From Trifolium pratense (Eukaryota; Streptophyta; Magnoliopsida; Fabales; Fabaceae): 64,000 bases of DNA. Positions 11,137 to 22,900 of the stretch are shown here, piece by piece. The number at the start of each line of letters is the position of its first letter. The stretch's first letter is position 1. A program made the translations under genes and the position numbers. The notes below the pieces were generated by a model. The model searched no databases, had not been told where the DNA came from, and saw only the letters and a program-made list of their open reading frames with translations. The DNA lies in assembly GCF_020283565.1 (NCBI RefSeq), contig NC_060059.1, forward strand, positions 44,228,215 to 44,292,214, given 5' to 3'.

Positions 11137-12596
11137 TGTTGGGAATAACATGTATAGAGAAAATAAAAGAATGCAAGCACAATACAAGAATATAACGTGG
11201 AAACTCCAAAATCGGAGAAAAAACCACGGTCGTTGTCAAAACCGACAACAAGAGAATATCACTATGTGAAAATTGTTACAACACATAGACTTCACTCTCA
11301 AACACCCCATGACCCCAATACACACTCACACTCTCCAAAGCAAATACCTAACTACATCTCACAACACTCTAATAAAAGAGTACAAGAGAAAAACAAAAAA
11401 AAAAGTCAGATATAAGCTTAAAGTGCTAGTGACTGGTGTAATTATAAACAAAGAACTTAAGTTCATTATATAGCCTTGATTTCTCCACTGCTTCATCATT
11501 CTAAGCGATGTGAGACTTCTTCAATATAATTTCTTTGACTTTTTTTTTCTTCTTCTTTCATTAGCAATGTGGGACTTACATTGCAATCAACCCCAACAAT
11601 CTTCACCTTGATTGTAATGGTCTTCAATCTTCATTGTCTACACCGACAATCATTGTCTTCCGCTCCATTGTCTATACCAACAATTATTGTCTTCACCGAC
11701 AATCATAATTCTCATTGTCTATACCGACAATCATTGTCGTCACCGACAATCATTGTCTTCACCGACAATCATAATTCTCATTGTCTATACCAACAAATTA
11801 AATTATCATACTCCACCATAAAGAGTACACTCCACTTGGAACTAAACCATCCTAAGAATTTTCCTCACTTGAAACTAAACCATCCCAAGATTTTTTTTCA
11901 CTTGGAACCAAGCCATCCCGAGAATTTCATCTCGAAACCTCGCTGAAAATTTATGGTGCAACTTCCATGTTGGCTTTTTCCGGAAGTTCATCAGCCATCA
12001 AGATAACCGCGTATCTTGCATCAATGCCAACCAATGCCCGCACGCTATCATCACACACCTTGCATCCATGTCAACTGATGCCAATGTGTCACTTGAACAA
12101 CTTCAAACATCTATGAAATCACCTCAGGCCATTGTTAGGGTCCAACAATTCCAATTTAGTTACACCACCTAGTAAATCTTATTTCACTAGTCCAACTAAA
12201 CTCATGTCACTAACAAGTACCCACCCGAAGATCCACAACTTAACCAAAACATGAGAATTACCACTAGTAACAGATGCATAACCAATAATAGTAGAAATAT
12301 CTAACAAGTATCTACCTACTATCTATGCATCAAAGTTCAAGAAAATACCTCGCATTATGTTAAAAGAAACTCACCCATACCTTGAACCTTACAAGCTTTC
12401 CGTCACCAAGATGAACAACTCCACCTTCAACTAGCTCTAGGGATACAAAAGTATTTCTTCTTCATTATATAGCCTTGATTTTCCCACTGCTTCATCATTC
12501 TAAGCGATGTGGGACTTCTTCAATATAATTTCTTTGACCTTTTTTTTTTCTTCTTTCATTAGCAATGTGGGACTTACATTGCAATCAACCCCAACA
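11137..12596 (-). mobile_element. Internally deleted LTR element with 5-bp target-site duplication
   Basis: A full LTR-like unit spans 11137-11598 (tgttggga ... ccccaaca). Its last ~140 bases recur at about 12460-12596, ending identically, and the whole is flanked by atata on both sides (11132-11136, 12597-12601). Read on the minus strand the repeat starts TGTTGGGG and has a TATA-like ggctatataatgaac. The internal part has no gag or pol and includes a short tandem array (11620-11800). The right repeat lacks most of its length, so this is a deletion derivative. Open frames here (for example 11569-11946) are translated repeats. Confidence 0.75.
11620..11800. repeat. Tandem caccgacaatcattgtctt-type minisatellite
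   Basis: Degenerate units built on gacaatcattgtct(t/a)caccg and cataattctcattgtctata are repeated several times inside the deleted LTR element. Confidence 0.7.
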
Positions 12597-12601
12597 ATAT
12601 A

Positions 12602-12863
12602 GTGCCACATCATAAAAATTAAAAACCAAATAAAAAGGAGACCCAATATTTTATTTTTTAAAATAGAGAAATCAAAATTATGGAAAATAAAATGAGGAGA
12701 CTAAAATTGAGGATTTTGGAAAATAATGCCCTACACAAACAAAAACACATTCAAATTAGACAAAAATATGTAATTTGAAATCCAAAATCAGTAATTAATA
12801 AAAGGATTTCAAAAGAATCATACAAAGGAGGGGATAAACTAAGGAAATTATATCTGTTTATAC
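12602..12863. other. AT-rich, nothing recognised
   Basis: A short interval between the LTR element and the chimeric gene remnant. No feature is supported. Confidence 0.4.
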
Positions 12864-14760
12864 CTCTCCAAGTGAACGTGGACTTTTGAACTCCTCTTGC
12901 TTCCCTTTAATCTTAGCAAAAAGACTCATTGCATTATTACTGGTAAGCTATGTCATCTGCTCCAAACACAACCTATAAGGAAAAATACAATGAGTAAATG
13001 CATTGTGTTAATTCACTAAAATTCTAGGCTTCATATTCACACCATTTAGGAATAATGTATCAGTTCCATGAAATACTTTCAAACTGTATCCTTACAGCTT
13101 GAAGTTATAAGCTTCAAATGCTTCCAAATTCTAAGCTTCAAACTCTATCCTAATAGCTTTCTTGAAAAGGGAAAAAGAAGTCCATGAAATTTCAAGCTAT
13201 TTTATTTAAAAGTTCACCCTTATATATTACTCAAGCATATAGAAAAGTGGAAAAAAAAAAAGAGACTGAGAAAACATGGACATAAAGGAGATTTGTCCAA
13301 TAGAATACTTCGATAGATGTAAAATATGTCATCCAAACCAAATAGATATAATGCATCAACAACCACTTCACAAAAAATTCACAGTTCAAACTATTCAACA
13401 GTACCAAAATAGTGGAGACATTTTACCAATTATTCAACAACTTTAAAACTCTTCCTTATATAAGTTTATTGAAAGGGAGAAATCCCCTTTGAAATCAGGA
13501 GTATAAAATCCATCTGATGCAGCCACTCCACCAAAAGTTTGAGCAGACTTTGCTCCATAACCCTACCCCAAATATCATACAAAATATACTCATATCAAAT
13601 TTCCAAACCCATGAATCAAAAACGATAAAAAGAGTAGAAAAAAAAATTCAAACAAAGCAAAGTAAAAATGTAATCTTTAATCAAAAAAATCGAAACAGTA
13701 CCGTAAAGCTACAAAATTTAACAAAGAAACAAATCAATAATTATTTGGTAAGAGTAGTATGCAGCTAATTAGTGATAGCTATGGTTCTAATTACATAGAA
13801 ACAAATCCTTACCTCTGTGTCAGAAGCTGCCGCCGAACTACCTCATATTTAGCAAGTTTTTGAGTACAATTGACATGAGGAACCTGTTGTAACAACAAAC
13901 AAACACATCTTAGTTAATCAATTAATTAAAAATATAATCCAAACCCAAAAGATAACCTCATATTAAAATAAAAACCATGCATGACAGTTATGAGAAGAAG
14001 GAACAATATCTTCATGTTTTTGGCCAGTGAAGATGTGAATACCAACAAAGCAACACTCAACATATCCATGTTTTCCAGATTTTAAGTTGAAACTTCAACC
14101 ACCTGTGTCCAACACAAACAAACAAAACCCACAAAACATACATCATTAAAAATCAAAGCTTTAACTTTGTTTTGCACAAAATAACACAAAATTCATATGG
14201 GGTTTGATTAATCCGAACCAATTGATAAAAATTCAATTTTATCACTGGAATTTTTTCTACAAAAATTAAAATAAAATAAAAAATGAAAAACAGTATGAAA
14301 GAGAGATGAGATTATTCTAGGTACCTGATTGACATCCAAAGATCCAATTTCAGGGAAGATTTCAAACATGCAAGATCAAAATTTGAGGAATTGAACCCAC
14401 CTGAGAGGAAGAAGAAATGAAGAAATCAAAATCAGTGAGAAGTAATGCAAGTAGCTTATGAAATCGGTGAGAAGAAAAAAGAATGAAATCGAAAGATTAC
14501 CAGAGAGGCTTTTGAAATCGAAAGAATGAAATCGGCGAGGATGCTTCACTGAGTGAGAGGCGCGGCGGAATAAAGGAGGCGGACAATTTCGAGTGATTTG
14601 TAGGTGTGATGGTGGTGGATGTGGCGTTGAAGGACGAGATGGTGTGGTGGCTCGCCGGAGTATGGGATTCGCGATAGATAGCCGCCGGAATCCGGGGACG
14701 AGACGGTGGTGTTCTTGTTGTTCTTCATGAAGAGGCGAGAGAGACTGCGTACCAGAGAGA
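12864..14760 (-). pseudogene. Chimeric transcription-unit remnant containing an eIF5A fragment
   Basis: Several minus-strand exon-like blocks have good splice signals: 14501 to about 14760 (CT-rich 5' leader, donor CTG|GTAATC), 14325-14400, 13982-14102, 13813-13883, and one ending at 12864 with donor GAG|GTA that contains a 23-codon frame starting MSLFAKIKGKQEEF. Two central blocks are eIF5A exons (separate entry). The others do not fit eIF5A, and I do not recognise them. The reading frame is not continuous across blocks. The unit may still be transcribed as a non-coding RNA. This looks like a collage of gene pieces rather than a working gene. Confidence 0.5.
13813..14102 (-). pseudogene. Translation factor eIF5A gene fragment, broken
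   Basis: Exon 13982-14102 reads VVEVST, then after a frame break GKHGYVECCFVGI and HEDIVPSSHNC. Exon 13813-13883 starts VPHVNCT. These match the hypusine-bearing N-domain and the following exon start of plant eIF5A, with exon borders where the real gene has introns (before VVEVST and after HNC). The protein normally aids peptide-bond formation at stalled ribosomes. Here the stop after VVEVST and the divergence after VPHVNCT rule out function. Introns are kept, so it came from genomic DNA, not mRNA. Confidence 0.75.
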
Positions 14761-14767
14761 GAAAAGA

Positions 14768-14768
14768 T

Positions 14769-14831
<63 letters not shown>

Positions 14832-14844
14832 GAGAGAGAGAGAA
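14768..14844. repeat. (GA)n microsatellite
   Basis: A nearly pure ga dinucleotide run of about 75 bases at the 5' edge of the chimeric unit. On the minus strand it gives a CT-rich leader typical of plant 5' UTRs and promoters. The Ser-Leu repeat frame through it (14376-14981) is an artefact. Confidence 0.9.
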
Positions 14845-14981
14845 AGTTGAGAAATGAAAAAGTTTTGAGAAAAAGCAGCTCCTAATGTAGGTTTTATTAT
14901 GCTGGTGTCAAACTCATTGTTTGGGTAAACCATCAAACAGCCAATTGTTTTCATTAACCAGGAAATTGAGCACCAATGCAT

Positions 14982-15258
14982 GTGTTTCTAGTTTGCCATT
15001 TGTCACCTCATCATTCAAATATGTCAAGTGCTAATTGGATTATCTATGATGATCTAAGCAACACATTGGATGCACAAGACTTTCCATCTAGACATTTGGA
15101 ACATCATCATTGGATAGAAATTGGCAGCACATGAGTGGACGAAATTGGCAAAGGATGATTGGACAATATGCATGGTTGTTGATCACCAATTGGGCAAATC
15201 AATTAGGGTTTCATTAGGGTTTACAAAGTTGGTTCCAAACTCCACCAACCTTTAGTAT
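14982..15258. other. Intergenic, nothing recognised
   Basis: Mixed-composition sequence with repeated cattgga / ttggac words but no clear element ends or coding frame. Confidence 0.4.
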
Positions 15259-15356
15259 AATAGGATAGGATAGGATAGGATAGGATAGGATAGGATAGGA
15301 TAGGATAGGATAGGATAGGATAGGATATGATAGGATAGGATAGGATAGGATAGGAT
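15259..15356. repeat. (GGATA)n pentanucleotide array
   Basis: About 19 consecutive copies of ggata with a single variant unit (ggatat). The words match the interior of the Tourist-like fragment at 289-430, suggesting that the array expanded from inside such an element. Confidence 0.9.
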
Positions 15357-15425
15357 TTATCCCTAATACAGGAGATACAAAAGAAAATTGAGCCTATATT
15401 AACAAATTAGGGATACACAGTTAGC

Positions 15426-16456
15426 TAGGGGTGTGCAAAAAATTTGGTTATCCTTAACCAAATTACTAACCAACCCATATCCAATTTTAGTTTGCAAAAT
15501 CCATTTAAAAAAAAAAAACCACACCACTCCAATAAAAAAACACCAATTATAAACAATAACCACATTTTGTAATTTGGTTTGGAATTGGTTTGAAAATTTA
15601 GGCCCAATAGCTAATTCAGGCCCAATCTTCAATTTTTTAAAATTCTTTATTATATAATAAAATAATTCATTAAAAGAGGGGTGGAGGACCGGTGGTCAAC
15701 CGGTGGTCAACGCCGGCACGACGGCGGACGGCGGTTTCCGGCGGACCTCCGGTGACTTTCACGGCGGTCGGTGGTGGTGCTCCGGCAGCCGGCCACCACC
15801 AACCACCCATACTATTTTATTATTATTTTATTTTAAAAATCAGATTTTTAATAATTATTTTATAAATAATTAAAAAATAAGTTTTTAATGTTTTTAATTT
15901 TTAAAAATAATTAAAAAATTCAGTTTTTTTTTTAAATAATTAAAAAATCAGTTTTTAATGTTTTTAGTTTTTCAAAAATTTAGTATTTTAATTTTTTTTC
16001 CTATTTATTAGTTTTTTTTTGTATTTAAAAATCAGATTTTTTAATTTTAAAAATTACTCTTTTTTTAAATAATAAAAAATATTTTTAAAACAATATAAAA
16101 AACAAGTTTTCGGCTAAGTAAAAAATAATTTGGGTTTAAAAAAAATATTTTGTGGGTTGATTATAAACCAATTCAATCATAAAATTAATGAAAAATTATG
16201 TTTTTAAAATAATTAATAAATCTATTTTTTTTAATCAACTAAAAAAAATTAGTTTAAGTAAAAAACTTATTTAAAATTGGATCATGTGAATAACTTAAAT
16301 TTTATTACAAACCGGTTATAAATTGGTTCGATCCGGTTAATAACCAAATCCAAATTAGTTTTAAAAAATAACCGGTTTGTTTTTTAAAATGGTTTTGGTT
16401 TAGAACCAAAACCATCAATTAGGTATGGTGTGGTTTCCAAACCATGCACGCCCATA
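15426..16456. mobile_element. hAT-type non-autonomous element
   Basis: It starts taggggtgtgca and ends tgcacgcccata, with subterminal ccaaa/aaccgg words, and is flanked by a perfect 8-base duplication cagttagc (15418-15425 and 16457-16464). It is 1031 bases with no transposase. A GC-rich island (15680-15810, many ccgg/cggcgg words) stands out in AT-rich surroundings and may be a captured fragment. Confidence 0.8.
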
Positions 16457-16464
16457 CAGTTAGC

Positions 16465-16869
16465 CATTACACCTTAATTGACTTAAGAAAAGGTTTTTGA
16501 GAATTTCAGAGGTAGAAGAATCATCATCATCATCATAGAATAAAAGTCAAGTCATTTTCAACGCAGAGAAAATATTTGCACATCATTTAAACAAGCGATT
16601 CATCAAAATTAAATTAGTATTGACTAACTATCCAAACGTACTGGTGTGTACCTTTTTTGACTATATTTTATTTTTATATGATCCAATTTTATGTTTTGTT
16701 TTATATTTCCATGTGACCCAAATTTTTCAACAAAACCCCTCTCAAGCTGAAACGATCCTATCGTTTTTTAAGTTCAAGAGATTACTGCTTCATCATCAAT
16801 CATAATTTTGGAAGGGCAAACAATAGTTTATCATCGTAGTGAAGTCAAGGAAAAGAATGTATCAGCAAC
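16465..16869. other. AT-rich, nothing recognised
   Basis: Contains a short (cat)n run near 16520-16535. No exon, RNA gene or element ends were recognised. Confidence 0.4.
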
Positions 16870-17283
16870 TTAAATTAGTTATGAGTACACGTTGAATCCT
16901 AATTTTTACAAACTTGTAATTTTTGCCTCTTAATTTTCATAATAGTTCTTTTGGTATCCTAACTTAAGTTTTTTTTTTTGTAAAAGGTTGATCTAACTAA
17001 TTTTGATTAAGTCAACGCACACGTGGACAATGACTCACATGTTATATCAACATGTTTTGCAACGTGCACAATTACTCGCATGCCACGTCAAATTCTATGG
17101 CAAAACATGCTGACGTGACATGTGAGTCACAATCCATGTGTGCGTTAACTTGATCAAAATAAGTGGGATCAGTCTTTTGCAAAAGGATAAAGTTGGGGTG
17201 CCAAAAGTGCTATTATAAAAGTTAAGGGGCTAAAATCACAAATTTATGTAAATTAGAGGGCCAAAAGTACAATTTAACTTAAA
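16870..17283. mobile_element. Inverted-repeat MITE
   Basis: The left arm (aatttttgcctcttaatt ... cttttggtatcctaact) is the imperfect inverse of the right arm (ggggtgccaaaagtgc ... ggccaaaagtacaatt). The inner halves (gttaacttgatcaaaat and its inverse; acatgtgagtca) are also palindromic, so the whole could fold. It is non-coding and of MULE- or foldback-like type. Confidence 0.6.
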
Positions 17284-17459
17284 ATACATTAGAAAAAAAG
17301 TAATAATATATGACACATAATCTATTTATGTAAAATTGAACGAATGCGTAAAATTGATTTTTATTTTGCTGATCGTTTTTTTCTTGACCTCGACTTGGAT
17401 TTTTTAGAATGTTAGTTAACAGAATTGATAATTAAGCAAAAAATATAAGCTTGTGGTGA

Positions 17460-17611
17460 TTTTGGCCGCCAGTAAATTCCGTCTATCTCTTTTCTGACGT
17501 ATTTGGCCGTCACAAAACTTACCAACGTTCAGTTTATTGGCGCTCTCGGACCGCCAATAACTGTTTTTAGAGTGTTTTTGGCCGCTAATAACTTGTCATT
17601 TTCTTGTAGTG
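17460..17611 (-). mobile_element. CACTA (EnSpm) element terminus
   Basis: The + strand ends ttttcttgtagtg at 17611, i.e. CACTACAAGAAAA on the minus strand, the standard CACTA terminus. Inside are subterminal repeats around ggccgc/ggcggtc. The opposite end was not found, so it is a fragment or a very diverged element. Confidence 0.65.
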
Positions 17612-17922
17612 AAAGCTTAACTATACTCTTATGTTTAGCACAAACAGAAGTATACATTAGCAATCAACCTTTTTCATTCTCCAAATTTAACAAAAATCAC
17701 TTCTTCTTTTTGCATACCATTTTTTTTATATACTATGACATCTTCCATTCTCAAATATATTTTTCCATTAATATAAGATATTTTATTTTTAAATTAATAT
17801 ATCATCAAGGATCACATTTTATGTCTTCTTTATAGAAATTATGGCTAAAATTTTTGACTTCTTATTAACTTAACTATTTTCTATGCTAATCTTTATTTAC
17901 TTTTATTGTTCATGATATTTTA

Positions 17923-18177
17923 GGGAATCAAAATTTAATGCAGTGTATGAAGCAACAATGTTCAAAATATCGATCTATGTTGATTGAGGGAATATGTTAT
18001 GATATAACAAATATCTCGATTGTTAAGAACAACCATAAATTAAAACCATCTTCCTATGAATCTAGACTATTTTCTAAAACTATAATAACCGTGAAACCGA
18101 TTAATGATTCGACTATTCCTTTTTATGTATTCAAATTTATATCGTATAATGATATTTTTAAAGTCATTCAAACTTAA
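17923..18177 (+). pseudogene. RPA70-like / DUF223 exon remnant
   Basis: After an acceptor (gatattttag) an open frame runs about 84 codons with QCMKQQCSKYRSMLIEG and CYDITNISIV, the pattern of the DUF223 / replication factor A-like OB-fold proteins that are numerous in legumes. No upstream exon with a start and no DNA-binding C-terminal exons follow. I infer a decayed fragment; family assignment is from motif memory only. Confidence 0.4.
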
Positions 18178-18766
18178 TTGGTTTTTTTTTCCGGGAATTA
18201 TTATAGTTTTTTAAGGAGTTAATTTGCATATCTTTTGTCTATTTATTTGTTATGTTTTTTTTCCAGTTGTCATGATATATGTACGATGTTTCCACTAATG
18301 TTACGATGACTAATCTCCATCGAAAAATTTATGGGGCACACTAGGTATATTTTTCCCTCTCAACCAGTTTTTTTTTTTTTTCCATACACATTACGACCAC
18401 CTACTTAAGGGGTTCAAGAAGCTTACACACCGTTGGTTTTTTTAAACTTTCTATTCTTGTGTTTGATATTCATCTCATCTATTATGTTTATTAAGATAAT
18501 AGTTGTAAATTTAAAAACTTTGAAATTAATATACTTATATGTATGTATGTTTGTACAAAGTCTAACCCGAACAACGCGAGAGATCTATTTCACTAGTTTA
18601 CTTTATATTGTATATTGGACAAATTGGATGAATTTTTTGACGAATGGATGATAGATTAATGGATATTTTATCCTCCCTAATTATTTTACTATATCTAATT
18701 TTATTCCCATTTCATCTTTATTCCATTAGCCAAACATATCATTATTATGGGTGAAACTTTATAGTA
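18178..18766. other. AT-rich, nothing recognised
   Basis: A few small frames (for example 18433-18651) are Leu/Ile/Phe-rich by composition only. No element ends were defined. Confidence 0.4.
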
Positions 18767-19493
18767 TAAAGTTTTAAAAACCGGACCGGAGATCGAACCG
18801 GTGAGAGCTCCGATTCGTGGTTCAACCGGTTCAATCGGTTGAACCGCTATTAAACCGTTATTGGACCGAATAATTAAAAATAAATATAATGCTGAAGAAT
18901 AAATAATAATTTTAGACTCAATAATTTGATTTTTTTTTACATAGTAAAAAAGAAAGTTAGTTCTCCATTATTTTATCAAGTTGTATTGACCCAAAAGCCC
19001 AATTATAAACTAAACCATATAATTGAAATATCTCTCATTCCTATTATTTTACTCATATCTGTTTCATTCCTTTCTTATGCATGACCATCAAGAAATAAAA
19101 AATTATTGTGTGACTACAACAGATCTATTCCTTAATTTCTCAAATTCATCCGTGTATTTTTTTCTTCTTCTTTTTCTTAAAACAAATAACAGTGACATTT
19201 TCATGTTTCTGTTTGGCACTTATGTTCCAGTGAAAAGAATAACTCTACCCTAGTTTGAAAATAGAATTTTTTTTTTTTGTTGAAATTCCAGTTTTTTTTT
19301 ATTAGAAGAGAACCGGCCGGTTTTTCCGGTTTCCCGGTTCGCCGGTTTTTCCGGTATATACCGGTTTCAGACCGGTTCAAAGTGGGTTTATCCCGGTTTA
19401 ATGGACTAGCGTTTCTGGTACTTGTTCCGGACCGGTGCTGTGTCCGGTTCACGGCCGAACCGGTCGAAACGGCCGGTCCGGTCCGGTCTTTAT
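18767..19493. mobile_element. CCGG-rich hAT-like non-autonomous element
   Basis: The left part ttttaaaaaccggaccgg and the right part ccggtccggtctttata are inverted, and both ends are packed with aaccggtt-type words. It belongs to the same family as 33854-34372 and 34381-35652, which show 8-base duplications. No clean duplication is seen here. The frames in the CCGG tract (19201-19497, 19277-19558) are artefacts. Confidence 0.55.
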
Positions 19494-19913
19494 ACATTAT
19501 ATTGGAAAAAATTAGGAAAATGACAAACCAAACAAAGAAAAAAATAAAGTGTATTTAAAAAAATCAATAAAAATAAAAATAATAAAGTGATGCACTTTAG
19601 CAAAACCTTCACATCCCACCCCTCATTCATCCATCCATCAATGGTGTGCTTCTAACTGGGTGGAGCTTTACGCAATCCCATTATACCTTCCATCTTCATC
19701 CTTTCATTTCTATCAATTATTATCATCCATCCTTAAATTCTATTATTTTTATTATTTTCGTTAAATTAAAATTATAGTATTCTCTAACACAAAACACACA
19801 CACACCCTTTGAACCACCACAACAAAATCAATAACCCCTTTTTTAAACCCCAATTTTTCTCTATATTTCTTTTCAAGTTTCAATTTTTTTAACAACCCAT
19901 TAAAATTTTCTTC

Positions 19914-22900
19914 ATGGGTAATAGTGGTTCTAACAATCGTCGGAGACACGGTGGCGGTGGAGGTGGTCGCCGAGTTCATCCTCCGGTCACTCCTCCTCCA
20001 CCTCCGCCACCGGAAGCTACGGCGAACCAATTTGTTTACCCTGCTGGTCCTACGCCGTATCAAAACTATCCGAATTACTATCCTCCGCCGGGATCTGTTC
20101 CGATGCCTTTGCCGGCACCGTATGACCACCATCACCGTGTTGCGATGGACCCAATGTGGGGCCGCTATCCAGCACCGCCACCTGCACCTTATGTGGAACA
20201 TCGGAAAGCGGTTACTATAAAGAATGATGTTAACATCAAGAAGGAGACACTGAGGATTGAACCTGATGAGGAAAATCCTGGCCAATTTCTTGTTACTTTT
20301 ACGTTTGATGCCACTGTTTCTGGAAGGTAAAAGTGTTTTTTTCCTTATTTGATTATGATGTAAGAAGTTAATTTATAATTAAGCACTTATTATGTGAGAC
20401 TTATAATAAGCTACTTTGACAATGAAAGATATAAATAAAGTCAAACTGTTTTCATATAAGTTACAAGCTATTTTTGATAAGCTATTCTAGAGAATTTATA
20501 GAAATAAACTGAAAACAACTTATGAACATGTATAAGTTATTCTCATAAACTCTCCCAGACAGTTTCTCGAGTGCGCAAACTAGTAAATGAGATCAATGAA
20601 GTCAATACAAACAGACAATATGTAAAGGGGTGAATTCATATAAGTTACAAGCTATTTTTGATAAGCTATTCTAGAGAATTTATAGAAATAAACTGAAAAC
20701 AACTTATGAACATGTATAAGTTATTCTCATAAACTCTCCCAGACAGTTTCTCGAGTGCGCAAACTAGTAAATGAGATCAATGAAGTCAATACAAACAGAC
20801 AATATGTAAAGGGGTGAAGCTACTTACTCAATTTTATACTTCTAACCATGTTTATTAGTCTTATTGTTTTGTATTGATAAGCTTGTTCTTTTGAAGTTTT
20901 TATGACAACTCGTCTTTCTGGAATTTGGACTGTAATGAGAGCTTTCTTATAGTTGTCCATGTAGACTAATTTGGGTAAATATTTACTTATCGGCATAACA
21001 TGTTATTTTTTTGGCTAGCTTAGGAAACTGGTGCATGACAGGTTTGCAAATAGCATTTCTCAAATGAAAAATAGAGCAGCTATGTTTTGCGTATATTTTG
21101 TGATTTACTGAATAAGTATATCTATGCGTCACTCGGGTTCAATTTCCTATAATAATATGGGGAGCCTGATTGAAAAGCAGAGTCTGTTGCTGCTAAAGAT
21201 CGCATTTGCTTATAAGCACTATATTGTGTGTTTTTGAATTATTTTTTTGTCTGTTTTATATATTTTGGATTTCAATCCGATCAAACTCTAGACAATCTAA
21301 CACCAAGTCAGCAACTGAAGTGACATCTATTGAGAATGTCCCTTGAGGTTACTGAGAGTGCCTTTTTAATTCTTTTACTTTTTAAGGGGTGAAAAGATTA
21401 CTTAACTTATTTTGCGTGGACTGTTGGAGTTTAACAGTTTAACAAATGAAAGTGAAATTATTTGGTGCATGTAATCGAAAGTGAGATGGTTAACTGAGTT
21501 GTGAGAATAGTTGCCAATAATTCGTTAGTTGGTTTGAAATCCATGGTGGCTAATCTTGCTGGTAGGAAAATTGAAGTGTTGAAAATAGACATTGGTGACA
21601 CTTCCGCTTACATCACGGCCAAGTTAGCATCAAGTAATATGAAAACTGGTTTCTGTGGCAAGATCTATGGATACATTATGTACCTGTTCATTACCAAGTC
21701 TCTATCCATGTTTTTCATGAGCAATTCCAATTTTTCCAAAACTGAAATTGAACACGAGTTTAATGCACATTTGAATATTTTTATTTTGTGGTATAGTTCT
21801 TTTATTTGTTTGATCTAAATGTTTGTTTCCTATTTTCTCCATAGCAGCATCACAGTACTTTTCTTTGCAAAAGAAGGTGATGGTTGTGTCCTTAACTCGA
21901 CTAAGGAAAGCGCTCTTGCACCTGTTACTATAAATTTCCAGCAAGGTCTTGGCCAGAAGTTTAGACAACAATCTGGAACTGGTATCACTCTTTCAATGTT
22001 CGAGGAATCCGAGTTATTGAAAGTGGGCGACCTAGACGTCTATCCTGTAGCAGTTAAAGCAGATGCATCTTCCGGTGACGTGAAAGGAACAAATGAAACT
22101 CCAACATCTGGTAATAAAACAAATACAAACTCTCAGATAACTCAAGCAGTGTTTGAGAAGGAGAAAGGAGAATTCCGGGTGAAGGTTGTTAAGCAGATAT
22201 TGTTGGTGAATGGAATGAGGTATGAGCTGCAGGAGATATATGGTATTGGAACTTCAGTAGAGAGTGACTTGGATGGGAATGACCCCGGAAAAGAGTGTGT
22301 TATCTGCTTATCAGAGCCTCGCGACACAACTGTCCTTCCTTGTCGCCACATGGTATTTACAGTTTCCTTTTGTGATTTAATTTTTTTTTTACTTGTTAAC
22401 AGAATGATATTGATCTTAGACGGTGATATCACTAGTACTAATGCTAAATCATTGGGAAATGTCAAATGATATTGATGTTTGGTGCTGCCAAATTTTGTCA
22501 ATGATTAGATCATTATAATTTCTTGTTATTTCTTGTTATCTCAACCCAAAAGTTACTCTGTCATGTGTTTGTGTCAAATCTATTTTTATGAGAACTTAAT
22601 GATTGTGTCTAAGGTAATAGTATAAGCAATTTGAGCTTATCTATTGACACAAGCACTTGTGAAACTGTTTGGGACTTGGACAGCTTATGGAAACAATTTT
22701 ATTACATGTTTATTAGCTTTTTCAACTTATTTCAATAAGCTCTCCACTCCAGTATAACTTAAATGTAAACAGTTTGAATTAATTTTATCTTTTATTTACA
22801 TGATAAGTTTTTTATGCTATAAACACTTAATTAAGTTGTTTATCGAAACAAGGCGTAACCTATAAGCTGTTTTCATCTTCTATCTTGAAGTGCTTTTGAA

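Noticed and set aside
11569..11946. 125-codon frame in the deleted LTR element
   Set aside because: It is the translated minisatellite and retroelement DNA, with no protein-like composition.
14376..14981. 201-codon minus-strand frame with a long Ser-Leu repeat
   Set aside because: The repeat is the (GA)n microsatellite read on the minus strand. The frame crosses splice-like sites and has no family resemblance.
19201..19558. Two overlapping frames on opposite strands in CCGG-rich DNA
   Set aside because: High-GC palindromic transposon ends keep several frames open by chance. The same applies to 34226-34626 and 29258-29446.
21501..21818. 105-codon frame upstream of LOG2-like exon 2
   Set aside because: It lies entirely in intron 1, has no similarity that I recognise, and the splice-consistent exon starts at 21848.
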